Below, one piece after another: positions 1 to 9,012 of a stretch of DNA of 64,000 nucleotides; within the stretch, counting starts at the first letter, position 1; each line of letters opens with the position of its first letter. The notes under the pieces were generated by a model. It had not been told where the DNA came from, ran no database searches, and was given only the letters and a program-made list of their open reading frames with translations. Position numbers and translations under genes: made by a program. Location: NCBI RefSeq assembly GCF_004519405.1, contig NZ_SGWI01000004.1, positions 62,001-126,000 of the forward strand, written 5' to 3'. Source of the DNA: Pseudomonas sp. BCA17 (lineage in GTDB: Bacteria; Pseudomonadota; Gammaproteobacteria; Pseudomonadales; Pseudomonadaceae).

Positions 1-1680
1 CTCTCGGTGTCCCACACCGAAGGTGATATGTGGCGTGGGTCGGGTGCCGTGCGTGCCGACAAAGTGGAGTGGAACAGCTTCTTCGACGCCGGTAACGGCA
101 ACACCGCGAACCTGATCCTCAAGTACCACGAGCAGGACAACAACAGTTACAGCCAGCTGACCAAGGCGCAGTTCCAGCAGTACGGCCGCAAATACGACCC
201 GTATGCCGCGACGCCGGCCCTGGGCAACAACGGCAAGGTCAACAACTACTACGCCCTGGCGCAGAACCCGTTCCAGACCTTCACCGGCGTACTCAATACC
301 CAGTTCAAGCTGGCCGACAACCTGTCGCTTTCAGTCATCCCGTATTACTACTGGGGTAACGGCAGCGGTGTAGGTTCCTCTTCGTACGCGCTGAACCGTG
401 GTTCCAACCAGGGCGGCATTTTCGATTTGGGCAACCTGCCGACCGCCGCCCAGTACAACGCCGACGGTTCCTCGACCACCGGCGTGTACTACCGCCCTTC
501 GCGCACCCAGACCTGGCGTCCGGGCATCACCACCAAGCTGAACTGGGACCTGGGCGACCACAGCCTGCAATTCGGCTACTGGTACGAACGCGCGCGCCAG
601 AGCCAGACCCAACCGTTCATTGCCCTCAAGAACAACGGCAAGCCGAGCGACACCTGGCCGGACGGCACGTCCGTGGTCGACGCCAACGGCAACACCGTGC
701 AAGGCCGCGACCGCTTCACCGTGACCCCGGCACAAAAAGTCTGGGCCCAGGACACCTGGTTCATCAATTCGGACTGGACCCTGGTGGCCGGCCTGGCCTA
801 CATGAACGTCGAGCGCGACGGCACCAACAACGGCAGCCTCACCGAGCAACCGGAAAAGCGTAACCAGACCTACAACAAGCTGCTGCCCAACGCGGGCCTG
901 AAATACCAGCTCGATGAGCGTGACCAGTTGTTCTACAGCCTGTCGCGCAACATGCGCGTGCCGCAGAACTACGTGCTGTACGACAAAGGTGCCAACTCGA
1001 TCGACTCCAAGCCGGAAACCAGCTGGAACCATGAACTGGGCTGGCGCTACACCGCCGACGACATGACCCTGGCCGCCACCCTGTTCTACATGGAGTTCAA
1101 GAACCGCCAGGTGTCGTCCAAGGACATCAACGGCGACTTCGCCGACATCAACGCCGGTGCCGTCACCAACAAGGGTCTGGAATTGGAATGGAGCGGCCTG
1201 CTGCCTAACCATTTCAACTACTACACCTCCTACACCTACACCAAGGCCGAGCAGCAAGATGACCTGACCGTCTACAACGCCGGCAAAGCCATCCTGCTGC
1301 CCACCAGCGGCAAGCAGTTCGCCAACGTGCCGAAAAACATGCTGGCCGCAAATATCGGCTATGACGACGGGCGCTTCTACGGCACCTTCGGCGGCAAATA
1401 CACCAGCCGGTTGTTCGGCGACCTGACCAACGACGAAGCCATCTCCGGCCGCACCGTGTTCAACCTCGGCGCCGGTATCTACCTGCCGGTGGACAAGAAA
1501 GTGGTCAAGGACGCGACCCTGCGCCTGAACGTCGACAACCTGTTCGACAAGAAGTACCTGGACGGTGTGTACACCACCAAGACCAACGCGGCGAGCTACA
1601 GCGGCTTCCGCGATGGCGACCCGGCCTACATCGTTGGCCTGGACCGTACCGTCACGGTTTCCCTGGAAGCGAATTTCTAA
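1..1680 (+). CDS. TonB-dependent outer-membrane receptor, C-terminal part (5' end outside window)
   Basis: The reading frame is open from base 1, so the signal peptide, TonB box and plug lie to the left of the window. The visible 559 or so codons look like the beta-barrel of a siderophore-type receptor: many alternating aromatic/polar strands and tyrosine-rich stretches. The C-terminus has the usual family pattern, LRLNVDNLFDKKYLDG followed by a last strand ending in aromatic Phe (EANF). Such receptors import ferric chelates or other large nutrients across the outer membrane using TonB-ExbB-ExbD energy. An ExbB-like gene starts 17 bases downstream, which supports this. The substrate cannot be judged from the barrel alone. 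Confidence 0.9.
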   Translation, partial: LSVSHTEGDMWRGSGAVRADKVEWNSFFDAGNGNTANLILKYHEQDNNSYSQLTKAQFQQYGRKYDPYAATPALGNNGKVNNYYALAQNPFQTFTGVLNTQFKLADNLSLSVIPYYYWGNGSGVGSSSYALNRGSNQGGIFDLGNLPTAAQYNADGSSTTGVYYRPSRTQTWRPGITTKLNWDLGDHSLQFGYWYERARQSQTQPFIALKNNGKPSDTWPDGTSVVDANGNTVQGRDRFTVTPAQKVWAQDTWFINSDWTLVAGLAYMNVERDGTNNGSLTEQPEKRNQTYNKLLPNAGLKYQLDERDQLFYSLSRNMRVPQNYVLYDKGANSIDSKPETSWNHELGWRYTADDMTLAATLFYMEFKNRQVSSKDINGDFADINAGAVTNKGLELEWSGLLPNHFNYYTSYTYTKAEQQDDLTVYNAGKAILLPTSGKQFANVPKNMLAANIGYDDGRFYGTFGGKYTSRLFGDLTNDEAISGRTVFNLGAGIYLPVDKKVVKDATLRLNVDNLFDKKYLDGVYTTKTNAASYSGFRDGDPAYIVGLDRTVTVSLEANF

Positions 1681-1697
1681 CTGCGAGGCTATAGATC

Positions 1698-2345
1698 ATG
1701 GACATGAACCTGCTTCACGCCATCACCTTTTATGTGATGTACGCCGCCATGGCGATTGCGATCTTTATCGCCATCGAACGCGGCATTTACTTCGCCTATG
1801 TGCGTCGCCAGGCGCGCGCCTTGACCGAAGTGCTGGGTGCCAATGTGCACAGCGAACGTGACCTGCCTGAGGCCCTGACCCGCCGCGACAGCCTGCCGCT
1901 GAACATGGTGCTGCCGATCCTGGCGCAGAAAGCCGCCCATGGTTCGCGCAAAGACCTGGATGACGAAATCGACACCCAGTACCTCAAGACCCGCGCGCCG
2001 CTGTCCCGCAGCCTGTGGATCATCGAGACCATCACCACCGCCGCGCCGTTGTTGGGCCTGCTGGGTACCATCCTCGGCATCATCGACACCTTCAAGGCCC
2101 TGGCGTCGGCCGGTGTATCCGACCCAGGCCAGATCTCCGGTGGTATCGGTACGGCCTTGTTCGCTACCGGCCTGGGTATCGCCATTGCGCTGTTCTGCGT
2201 GGTATTCCACAACTTCTTCCAGGACAGCCTGGAGCGCATCAACGACCAGTTGAAGATCCTGCTGATCCGCGCCGCTAGCGGCGCCCGTGTCCAGGGTGAA
2301 GTACCGCATCTGGTGCCGACGCCGCTGCACACCCGCACAGCATGA
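1698..2345 (+). CDS. exbB: MotA/TolQ/ExbB-family proton channel protein
   Basis: A 215-residue protein with an N-terminal membrane helix (about residues 8-30). Two further helices follow in the typical ExbB/TolQ core: one around TTAAPLLGLLGTILGIIDTF and a second, Gly/Ala-rich one at GGIGTALFATGLGIAIAL. ExbB forms the inner-membrane proton channel that energises TonB. GAGG lies 9 bases before the chosen ATG. The gene follows a TonB-dependent receptor with a 17-base gap, so the pair probably forms one transcript. No exbD or tonB follows; a terminator and an unrelated gene come next. Any partners must lie upstream of the window or elsewhere. TolQ is less likely from the context. Confidence 0.85.
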   Translation: MDMNLLHAITFYVMYAAMAIAIFIAIERGIYFAYVRRQARALTEVLGANVHSERDLPEALTRRDSLPLNMVLPILAQKAAHGSRKDLDDEIDTQYLKTRAPLSRSLWIIETITTAAPLLGLLGTILGIIDTFKALASAGVSDPGQISGGIGTALFATGLGIAIALFCVVFHNFFQDSLERINDQLKILLIRAASGARVQGEVPHLVPTPLHTRTA

Positions 2346-2353
2346 CTTTCAGG

Positions 2354-2384
2354 GCGGACGCTGGATGCGTCCGCTGTTCTTTTT
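2354..2384 (+). terminator. Rho-independent terminator after the receptor/exbB transcript
   Basis: An 8-bp perfect stem (GCGGACGC / GCGTCCGC) with a 5-base loop is followed by TGTTCTTTTT. It sits just after the exbB stop and before the phospholipase gene, so it separates the two transcripts. Confidence 0.75.
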
Positions 2385-2400
2385 GCCCGATGAGACGCCC

Positions 2401-3618
2401 ATGCACCTATCAATGAAATTGCGTATCGCAGGCCTCGCCGGTTTGCTCCTCAGTCCGCTTGCCCAAGCGGACTTTTCAATTCCAGGGTTTGAACTGGTGC
2501 ACACCGTACCGGTGGATACCACGTTAGGCACTGCTGATTTGCGTCAGCCTGGCCCGGTCTGGATAGAGTTGTTCGACGGTGCCACAAGCACCATTGATAT
2601 CGGCCAGTTCTACGCCGCCGACCATCCCGGCTCGGTGATGGACCAAGTGATCCAGCACCTGGAAGCCGCCGGCAAACGCGGTGTGAAGATCCGCTTCCTG
2701 CTCGAAGAAAAAGGCATCAAGTTGTCGGAAGCCTCCACCCTGGAGCGCCTGCGCGCCATCCCCAACCTGACCTTCCGCGTGTTGCCCTATGGGCAATTGA
2801 GCGGCGGCATCATCCACGCCAAATACCTGGTGGTCGATGGTAAACAGGCGTTTGTCGGCAGCCAGAATTTCGATTGGCGCTCCCTGGAACATATCCACGA
2901 AACAGGCTTGCGCATCAGCGACTCGACCGTGGTGAGCCAGGTCCAGGCGATCTTCAACCAGGACTGGACAGCCCAGGCGGCCCTCACCGACAACAAACCC
3001 GTGCCGCTGCCCGTCACCGGTCAGGCGCCTGCGCGCACCGGCAACTATCTGGTGGCCAGCCCGCAGCGCTACAACCCGCCGGGCGTGGGTGACTCCCAAC
3101 TGGAGCTGCCGCGCCTGCTGGGCGAGGCAAAAAAGCAAGTGCGCGTGCAACTGCTGGACTATGCGCCGCTGTCCTACGGACCGGATCGCACCCGTCCTTA
3201 CTACGCGGTGATTGACAACGCTGTACGCGCCGCCGCTGCACGTGGGGTGTCAATCAAATTGATGGTGTCCAACTGGAACACCGACGCACTGGAACTGCCC
3301 TACCTGAAAAGCCTGGCCGTACTGCCGAACGTCGAGATCAGGATCGTCACCCTGCCCGAAGCCAAACAAGGCTTTATCCCCTATGCACGGGTGATCCACA
3401 GCAAGACGATGGAAATCGATGGACAGGTGGCGTGGGTGGGTACCAGCAACTGGCTCGGTGGCTATTTCGACAATTCGCGCAACCTGGAAGTGGTGATGCA
3501 CGACAACGCGATGGCCAAGCGTATCGGCGAGTTGCATGAGCAGTTGTGGGATGGGCCGTATGCCACGGCGCTCGATGTAGCGGCACAGTACCCAGACCCG
3601 CACCCTGGCAAGCCTTGA
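2401..3618 (+). CDS. Secreted phospholipase D-like phosphodiesterase
   Basis: The protein has about 405 residues with a signal peptide (KLRIAGLAGLLLSPLAQA). Two HKD motifs are visible: HAKYLVVDGKQAFVGSQNFD and HSKTMEIDGQVAWVGTSNW. Each has the HxK(x4)D signature and the following Gly/Ser residues that make up the two-part active site of the phospholipase D superfamily. It is expected to cleave phosphodiester bonds in the periplasm or outside the cell. The real substrate (phospholipid, nucleic acid or other) cannot be read from sequence. The start at 2401 was chosen because it precedes the signal peptide; an ATG at 2413 is possible and neither has a strong ribosome site. The gene is isolated from exbB by a terminator. 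Confidence 0.85.
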   Translation: MHLSMKLRIAGLAGLLLSPLAQADFSIPGFELVHTVPVDTTLGTADLRQPGPVWIELFDGATSTIDIGQFYAADHPGSVMDQVIQHLEAAGKRGVKIRFLLEEKGIKLSEASTLERLRAIPNLTFRVLPYGQLSGGIIHAKYLVVDGKQAFVGSQNFDWRSLEHIHETGLRISDSTVVSQVQAIFNQDWTAQAALTDNKPVPLPVTGQAPARTGNYLVASPQRYNPPGVGDSQLELPRLLGEAKKQVRVQLLDYAPLSYGPDRTRPYYAVIDNAVRAAAARGVSIKLMVSNWNTDALELPYLKSLAVLPNVEIRIVTLPEAKQGFIPYARVIHSKTMEIDGQVAWVGTSNWLGGYFDNSRNLEVVMHDNAMAKRIGELHEQLWDGPYATALDVAAQYPDPHPGKP

Positions 3619-3656
3619 CCTGAAATGTGATTCAACACCCAAAACAAATCCCCTGC

Positions 3657-3678
3657 GGGAGGGGGCAAGCCCCCTCCC
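3657..3678. repeat. REP-type palindrome
   Basis: Perfect 10-bp inverted repeat GGGAGGGGGC-AA-GCCCCCTCCC. This matches the GGCAAGCCCCCTCCC-type repeat common between genes in P. fluorescens-group genomes. It may also help end the phospholipase transcript, although there is no long T-run. A related paired element lies at 59233-59317. Confidence 0.75.
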
Positions 3679-3832
3679 CCATTTGAGTCTTTATTGTCCT
3701 GACACCTGAGTACGATATTTCCCACACCAAGGCCTCCCTATAGCAACCTTGGTGATGGTAGTGTGTAGAAATGTTTCTGACTTATTGATCAGAAACCTCT
3801 TACTCACTATCTGCAAAGGAATGCCTCTAACA

Positions 3833-5572
3833 ATGCACTTCCCACTCAAAAAACTGGCTGCCGCCACGCTGTTCGCCGCCAGCCTCTGCGCCGTCGCCAG
3901 CCCGGCATTCGCCAACCTCAGCGCCGAACAGAGCGCGAAGATCATCAAGCATTTCAACGAAGCGCCGGCCACCGATTTCCGTGGTTTCCTCGGCACCCTG
4001 TCCAAGGGTGACCTGGCGAAAACCGATGATGTCGGCCCAGCCATTGATACGTTCCTGGCCAACAACCCCCTGAGCGCCGACCAGCAGAACGAAATCAATC
4101 GTCTGCTCGGCATTTACACGCGGGTGAAGTACGGCAAGGCCGCCCTGGAAACCCTGCGCGAGCTGGTGGAAATCCCGACGTTCAATGTGGATGGCCTGCC
4201 GCAGTACAAGAACCCGGAATTCCTCAAGATCGCCGACAAGATCCAAAGCCTGGCCAAAGCGTTCAATCTGAACTTCCGTAACGTCGACAACCGCGTCTAT
4301 GAAATCACCCTGGAAGGCAGCGGTGACGAAGTGGTGGGCATCCACGCCCACGCCGACGTGGTGCCCGTAACGCCGGAGAACTGGGTGCTCAAGGACGGCA
4401 CCAAGCTCGACCCATTCAAGGTCACGCTGATCGGCGACCGCATGTATGGTCGTGGCACCGAGGATGACAAGAACGGCATCGTAGTGGCGATGTACGCCAT
4501 GAAGGTGATCAAGGAAGAAAAGCTGCCGCTGGCGCGTCACTTCAAGTTGTTGGTGGACACCACCGAGGAGACCTCTGGCGACGCAATTCCTTACTACTTC
4601 GAACACAACCCGACCCCGCAATACAACCTGGCGCTGGATGGCGGCTACCCGGTAGTGATTGCCGAAAAAGGCTACGGCACGGTGATGGCGACCTTCCCGG
4701 TACGCAAAGGCGAAGGCAAAGGCGCGGAAATCATTTCGATGACCGGTGGCATGGCCACCAACCAGATTCCTTCGGTATCGGTGGCCACTCTGGTCAGCGA
4801 CAAACCGGCTGAACTAGCGGCCAGCCTGGAAAAAGCCGGCGTTGAATACGCCAAGCAGAATGGCGGCGACTTCGAAGTGGCCGCCAAAGTGGTCGGCAAC
4901 GAGGTCAAGCTGACGGTGACCGGCGTTTCCGCTCACTCCTCTGAACCGGAATCCGGTGTGAACCCGGTGGCGCGCATGCTGGTGCTGATCCACAGCCTGG
5001 ACGGCAAGATTGCCCTCAAACACAACCACATTACCGACGCTGCACGGTATGCCGCCGACAACTGGGGCCTGGATTACCTGGGCGGCAAATTGGGCGTGGG
5101 CTTCTCCGACGCCTTCATGGGGCCGCTGACCACCTCGCTGACATTTGTCGGCCAGGATGCCAAAGCCTTCAAACTGGCGGTGAACCTGCGCGTGCCGAAG
5201 GGCAAGACCCCGGAAGTGCTCAAAGCCGAAATCGCCGACAAGCTCAGCGCCTGGGATAAGCAATCCAAGGTCAAGGTGGACTTTACCTACTCGGTGGCCG
5301 AGCCGATGTACCGCAACCCTGAAGGCGAATGGGTGAAAGCCTTGCTCGCCGTGGCCAGCGAAAACCTGGGCATGGAACACAAGTTCGGCACTTCGGCCGG
5401 CGCAACCTCCGTGCACGAATTGCCCAATGGCGTGCAATTCGGCCTGGCGCGCCCGGAAGTCAAATACACCGGGCACACGGACGGCGAGTTCAAGAGCGTC
5501 GACCAGTTCCTGCTGGACCTGCAGATCGTCACGGAAATGATCGGACGCGTCGGGCAATTGCCCAAGCTCTGA
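3833..5572 (+). CDS. Secreted M20-family metallopeptidase (dipeptidase-like)
   Basis: A 579-residue exported protein with signal peptide LKKLAAATLFAASLCAVASPAFA. The M20 zinc-peptidase core is clear: GIHAHADVVP (first metal His and Asp), GRGTEDDKNG (bridging Asp), VDTTEETSGD (catalytic Glu and metal Glu), and a late TGHTDGE (last His). A dimerisation/lid domain lies between the two halves. It should hydrolyse dipeptides or short peptides in the periplasm. It is longer than cytosolic PepV/PepD because of about 100 extra N-terminal residues before the catalytic domain. The start at 3833 places the signal peptide correctly with AAAGGA 12 bases upstream; an in-frame ATG at 3821 sits too close to that site. 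The gene stands alone. Confidence 0.87.
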   Translation: MHFPLKKLAAATLFAASLCAVASPAFANLSAEQSAKIIKHFNEAPATDFRGFLGTLSKGDLAKTDDVGPAIDTFLANNPLSADQQNEINRLLGIYTRVKYGKAALETLRELVEIPTFNVDGLPQYKNPEFLKIADKIQSLAKAFNLNFRNVDNRVYEITLEGSGDEVVGIHAHADVVPVTPENWVLKDGTKLDPFKVTLIGDRMYGRGTEDDKNGIVVAMYAMKVIKEEKLPLARHFKLLVDTTEETSGDAIPYYFEHNPTPQYNLALDGGYPVVIAEKGYGTVMATFPVRKGEGKGAEIISMTGGMATNQIPSVSVATLVSDKPAELAASLEKAGVEYAKQNGGDFEVAAKVVGNEVKLTVTGVSAHSSEPESGVNPVARMLVLIHSLDGKIALKHNHITDAARYAADNWGLDYLGGKLGVGFSDAFMGPLTTSLTFVGQDAKAFKLAVNLRVPKGKTPEVLKAEIADKLSAWDKQSKVKVDFTYSVAEPMYRNPEGEWVKALLAVASENLGMEHKFGTSAGATSVHELPNGVQFGLARPEVKYTGHTDGEFKSVDQFLLDLQIVTEMIGRVGQLPKL

Positions 5573-5579
5573 GGCCACG

Positions 5580-5604
5580 TGAGCCCGCCGCAACGGCGGG
5601 CTCA
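5580..5604. terminator. Convergent hairpin between the peptidase and fusion genes
   Basis: A perfect stem GAGCCCGCCG-CAA-CGGCGGGCTC between two converging genes overlaps the TGA of the minus-strand gene. There is no T-run, so it is a transcript-end hairpin whose terminator strength is uncertain. Confidence 0.55.
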
Positions 5605-7257
5605 ACGCATCAGGATATCTTCGAAGAACCCACCGATTGGCAGCACGGGGTGACAAAGCTGGATCTCCAGCACCCACACCATTTCGCTGGGGGTGATATC
5701 CAGGTCAGCCAATTCCTTGCTACCGAACAACGCATGGGGAAAATCCGCAATGCGGTGGCCTGCCAGGTTACGTGATAGCCGCCAGCCTTTCGCCATGGCG
5801 CGGTCTTCGGCAAAGTCATACAGTTCAACACCGGTCATGCCTCGCAGCCAGGCTTCGCGGGTTTCATCGAAGACTTCATGCAGCACCTTATGGCAGTCCA
5901 GGTGCAACGGCGCCTCGCCGAAGACGAAAGTGTCGCCGTAGTCCCCTTCGTAGCCGTCCCAGACCGGGCCAAGGTCCACTACCACAATGTCGCTGGGGCG
6001 TAATGTACGTGACGGATCGATCCCTTCCCGCGGCGGACGCACCGTATCATCGCCAAAGCGGATGTAGGTGGGGTGCCAGGTATGTGAGGCGCCCATGGCC
6101 TGCAATTGCCGGGCGGCCATTTCGAGGGCAGCCCCTGTGGTCATGCCAACCTTCAGTTGGCTGGCAATCGATGCCAGCGCGCGCACGCTTTTCTCACGTG
6201 CCGCCAGCATGCCATCGAGCGAATACCGCGGCCCGACTTTTTCCCAGGTTTCATCCAATGAGTTAAGCAATGTGTCGACGCTCGACGGGCCACTGGGCAC
6301 AAAGGCTTCCGCGACAAAACGATGGACCGGCAAGCCCGCCTCGAGGCAACCCGCGCGCGCCTGGTTGATCATCCCGCCGTTGCCGCAGGCATACACCTGC
6401 GCCTCTTCCCAGCGGTGCCCATGGCTCAGCGCAACGTCCTGCACCCTGCCCTCCGATGCCAGCACCGGGTGCCAGTGGAAACGGGGACAGTCGATGACCG
6501 ATTGGTCCAGGAAGGCGCGGTCGTAAAAATCTGCCGCCTGTGCGCCACCCCAGTAAAACGTCACCTCGACACCACGTTTCAAGGCGGTCAGCAGGATCGG
6601 CTTGATCCCCGCATAGCCAGTGCCGGTGGCGAACAAGACGACAGGCGCCACGTCATCGTCCTGCCAGGTGCAGGCACCAAAAGGCCCTTCCACGTGCAAT
6701 AGATCGCCGACGTCAAGGTCGCCGAGCAGGGTCTCGGAAAACAGCCCGCCGCTCACCCGACGAATCTGAAAAATCAGGCGTCCATCGCCATCGGCCGGCA
6801 GGTTGGCGATAGAAAAGCAGCGCGAGTCACCGTCGACCAGGCGGAACTTGAGGTACTGGCCCGCCCGCGCCGCCAAGGGCATATCCGGCATCACGACCAA
6901 CTCGATGATGTCGGGGCTGAGTGCGCGCTTGCTCAGCACTGTCGCCTCAACAACCAACGCGGGCGCGTCCAGGGACCAGCCGGGAATCTCCAAGCGCATA
7001 TCGGCACAGGCATGGCTCTGGCACAGCAGCATTTCATTGGCCGCCAGGGGATAGCTGGGAGAAGGAGTGCCCGGCGCCAGGCGCTTGGCACGGTACTGCC
7101 CCTGGGCGACCACGACCTTGCACGAACCGCACGCTCCACGCCGGCAGGAGAACGGCACAGGCAGGCCGCTGGCGAGCATCGCGTCGAGCAACAGTTCGTC
7201 ACCGGCTTCAAAGGTTTTCCCCGATGGGGAGAGTTCGATGACATGGCGTGTGTTCAT
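5602..7257 (-). CDS. Ferredoxin / FNR-type reductase / M24 metallopeptidase fusion protein
   Basis: A 551-residue three-part protein. Residues 1-95 are a plant-type [2Fe-2S] ferredoxin with cysteines at 38, 43, 46 and 79. Residues 100-320 are a ferredoxin-NADP-reductase-like module with an FAD-site RCFS at 146-149, a nucleotide loop ATGTGYAGIKP from 210 and YACGNGGMI from 289. Residues 330-551 are a creatinase/aminopeptidase-P (M24) domain whose five metal ligands appear intact: D428, D439, H501, E531 and E546. The first two parts alone would form an electron-transfer reductase for an oxygenase; the third normally cleaves Xaa-Pro or C-N bonds. The join is in frame with no sign of frameshift. 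The gene is divergent from a MocR regulator 77 bases away, which probably controls it. The substrate is unknown. Confidence 0.82.
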   Translation of the reverse strand: MNTRHVIELSPSGKTFEAGDELLLDAMLASGLPVPFSCRRGACGSCKVVVAQGQYRAKRLAPGTPSPSYPLAANEMLLCQSHACADMRLEIPGWSLDAPALVVEATVLSKRALSPDIIELVVMPDMPLAARAGQYLKFRLVDGDSRCFSIANLPADGDGRLIFQIRRVSGGLFSETLLGDLDVGDLLHVEGPFGACTWQDDDVAPVVLFATGTGYAGIKPILLTALKRGVEVTFYWGGAQAADFYDRAFLDQSVIDCPRFHWHPVLASEGRVQDVALSHGHRWEEAQVYACGNGGMINQARAGCLEAGLPVHRFVAEAFVPSGPSSVDTLLNSLDETWEKVGPRYSLDGMLAAREKSVRALASIASQLKVGMTTGAALEMAARQLQAMGASHTWHPTYIRFGDDTVRPPREGIDPSRTLRPSDIVVVDLGPVWDGYEGDYGDTFVFGEAPLHLDCHKVLHEVFDETREAWLRGMTGVELYDFAEDRAMAKGWRLSRNLAGHRIADFPHALFGSKELADLDITPSEMVWVLEIQLCHPVLPIGGFFEDILMR

Positions 7258-7334
7258 AAGGACCTCGGGGGGAGTGAGGCTTGATTGTTGCGCTAGACTA
7301 GGCCCATTAAAACCTCCAGTTTTGGATAGTTCAG

Positions 7335-8819
7335 ATGGTCCAGATGCGCAAATGGCGCCCGTTGCTCAAATTGGATGAGAGCACTCAACAAGCTTCCTAT
7401 CGCAAGATCGCCGATGGCCTCGTGTCTGCGATCGTCGAGGGGCGCCTACCTCCAGGCACACTGCTGCCGGGCACGCGGGAAATGGCGCAGGTACTCAACG
7501 TCAACCGCAAGACGGTCATCCTGGCCTACGAAGAAGCCCTGACCAAAGGCTGGCTGATCAGCGAGCCGCGACGCGGGACGTTCGTCAATGCGCAACTGGT
7601 GCCCGCTCCAGCGCCCAATCGCGCACAACAGTCCTTTGCCCCGCCGTTGCTGGCGCAGGCGGTCGTCCCGTATTTCACCCAGAACGCCCAGGTGATCGCC
7701 CTGCAACATCGGCATGACGCACTGTTTTTCGATAACGGCGCCTGCGACCACCGCTTGCTGCCGCAGGCTGTGTTGCATCGCTACTACCGCAACGCCCTGC
7801 GCAACAGCTTTGCATCCAATTCGGTGCGTTATGGCAGTGAGGGCACCGGCTATGAATTGCGGTGCGCGCTGGCGGAAATGCTGCGCAACAACCGTGGGCT
7901 GACGGCAAACGCGGAGAATATCTGCCTGACCCCAGGCACACAGGTGTCCCTGTTCCTGACCGCCAGCCTGCTGATCAAACCCGGCGACGTGGTGCTGGTG
8001 GAACGCCTGAGCTACCCACCGGCGTGGGAGATTTTCCGCAAGCTGGGTGCGCAATTGGTCATGGTCGATATGGATGAGGAAGGCTGTCGCACGGACCACA
8101 TCGAACGGTTATGCCATAGGCACGACGTCAGGATGATTTACCTCACGCCGCACCATCAGTTCCCCACCACCGTGAGCCTGCACGCAGCGCGCAGACAGCA
8201 CCTGCTGGCGCTGGCGGAGCTGCACGACTTTTGCGTGATCGAAGAAGACTACGACCACGAATACCATTTCAACGGGCGGCCGTACCTGCCGCTGGCCAGT
8301 GATAACGCGCAACGCCACGTGATCTATATTGGCTCGTTATCCAAGGCACTGGGCTCAACCTTTCGTTGCAGCTACGTGGTTGCCCCCGCCAGTGTGATTG
8401 AAGTGCTCCAGAGGAGCGCGGCGTTGGTGGTGGGGGACAGCGACGCGGTCGCGCAGAAGATGCTGGCGGACCTGATCAATCAGGGGGAATTGAAGAAACA
8501 CCTGCGCCGCGTTTCAAAAGAATACGCAGCGCGTCGGGAAGTGCTGCAGAGCTGCCTGCAACAGTCATTTGGTGATCGGATACGGGTACGCGAGCCTGAA
8601 GGTGGCCTGGCGCTCTGGGTGCGTTTCCAGGATGAAACCGATGTGGATCAACTGGTAAAGGCCGCTCAAGAACAGGGCGTGATAGTACGCAGCGCGTGTC
8701 AGTTTTCGCCGATGAACCTGCCCGAAAATGCCTTGCGCCTGGGTTTTGCCTCACTTGATCGGGATGAGATCCGTCAGGCCACGCTGCGCCTGGCACGGGC
8801 GCTGAACACACACAAATAA
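7335..8819 (+). CDS. MocR-type transcriptional regulator (GntR wHTH fused to PLP aminotransferase fold)
   Basis: A 494-residue protein. Residues 15-85 form a GntR winged helix, with GRLPPGTLLPGTREMAQVLN and the recognition helix RKTVILAYEEALTKGWL. From about residue 115 on it resembles a fold-type I aminotransferase, with EEDYDHEYHFNG and the PLP-lysine segment YIGSLSKALGSTFR. Members such as PdxR and GabR sense PLP or a PLP-amine adduct and usually control the divergent neighbour. That neighbour here is the ferredoxin-reductase-M24 fusion. The 77-base shared interval should hold both promoters and the operator; I could not pick out direct repeats with confidence. Confidence 0.88.
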   Translation: MVQMRKWRPLLKLDESTQQASYRKIADGLVSAIVEGRLPPGTLLPGTREMAQVLNVNRKTVILAYEEALTKGWLISEPRRGTFVNAQLVPAPAPNRAQQSFAPPLLAQAVVPYFTQNAQVIALQHRHDALFFDNGACDHRLLPQAVLHRYYRNALRNSFASNSVRYGSEGTGYELRCALAEMLRNNRGLTANAENICLTPGTQVSLFLTASLLIKPGDVVLVERLSYPPAWEIFRKLGAQLVMVDMDEEGCRTDHIERLCHRHDVRMIYLTPHHQFPTTVSLHAARRQHLLALAELHDFCVIEEDYDHEYHFNGRPYLPLASDNAQRHVIYIGSLSKALGSTFRCSYVVAPASVIEVLQRSAALVVGDSDAVAQKMLADLINQGELKKHLRRVSKEYAARREVLQSCLQQSFGDRIRVREPEGGLALWVRFQDETDVDQLVKAAQEQGVIVRSACQFSPMNLPENALRLGFASLDRDEIRQATLRLARALNTHK

Positions 8820-8846
8820 AAACGCCGATCATCACTGATCGGCGTT
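8820..8846. terminator. Bidirectional terminator between MocR gene and tRNA operon
   Basis: An 11-bp perfect stem AACGCCGATCA / TGATCGGCGTT with a 4-base loop. Read on the minus strand it ends in GTTTTTATTT, a good terminator for the tRNA transcript. Read on the plus strand it begins one base after the MocR stop, but the T-run is weak. Confidence 0.8.
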
Positions 8847-8857
8847 CTCATTAAATA

Positions 8858-8933
<76 letters not shown>

Positions 8934-8936
8934 AAA

Positions 8937-9012
8937 TGGCGTCCCCTAGGGGACTCGAACCCCTGTTACCGCCGTGAAAGGGCGGTGTCCTAGGCCACTA
9001 GACGAAGGGGAC
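8937..9012 (-). tRNA. tRNA-Glu (anticodon TTC), copy 3 in transcription order
   Basis: 76 bases including CCA. The acceptor is GTCCCCT / AGGGGAC, the anticodon loop is CCTTTCACG and the T-arm is CAGGGGTTCGAGTCCCCT. It lies three bases from the paired tRNA-Gly. Confidence 0.97.

Noticed and set aside
331-1257. 308-codon minus-strand open frame in the receptor gene
   Set aside because: The plus strand encodes a good TonB-receptor barrel. The minus product has no signal peptide or domain.
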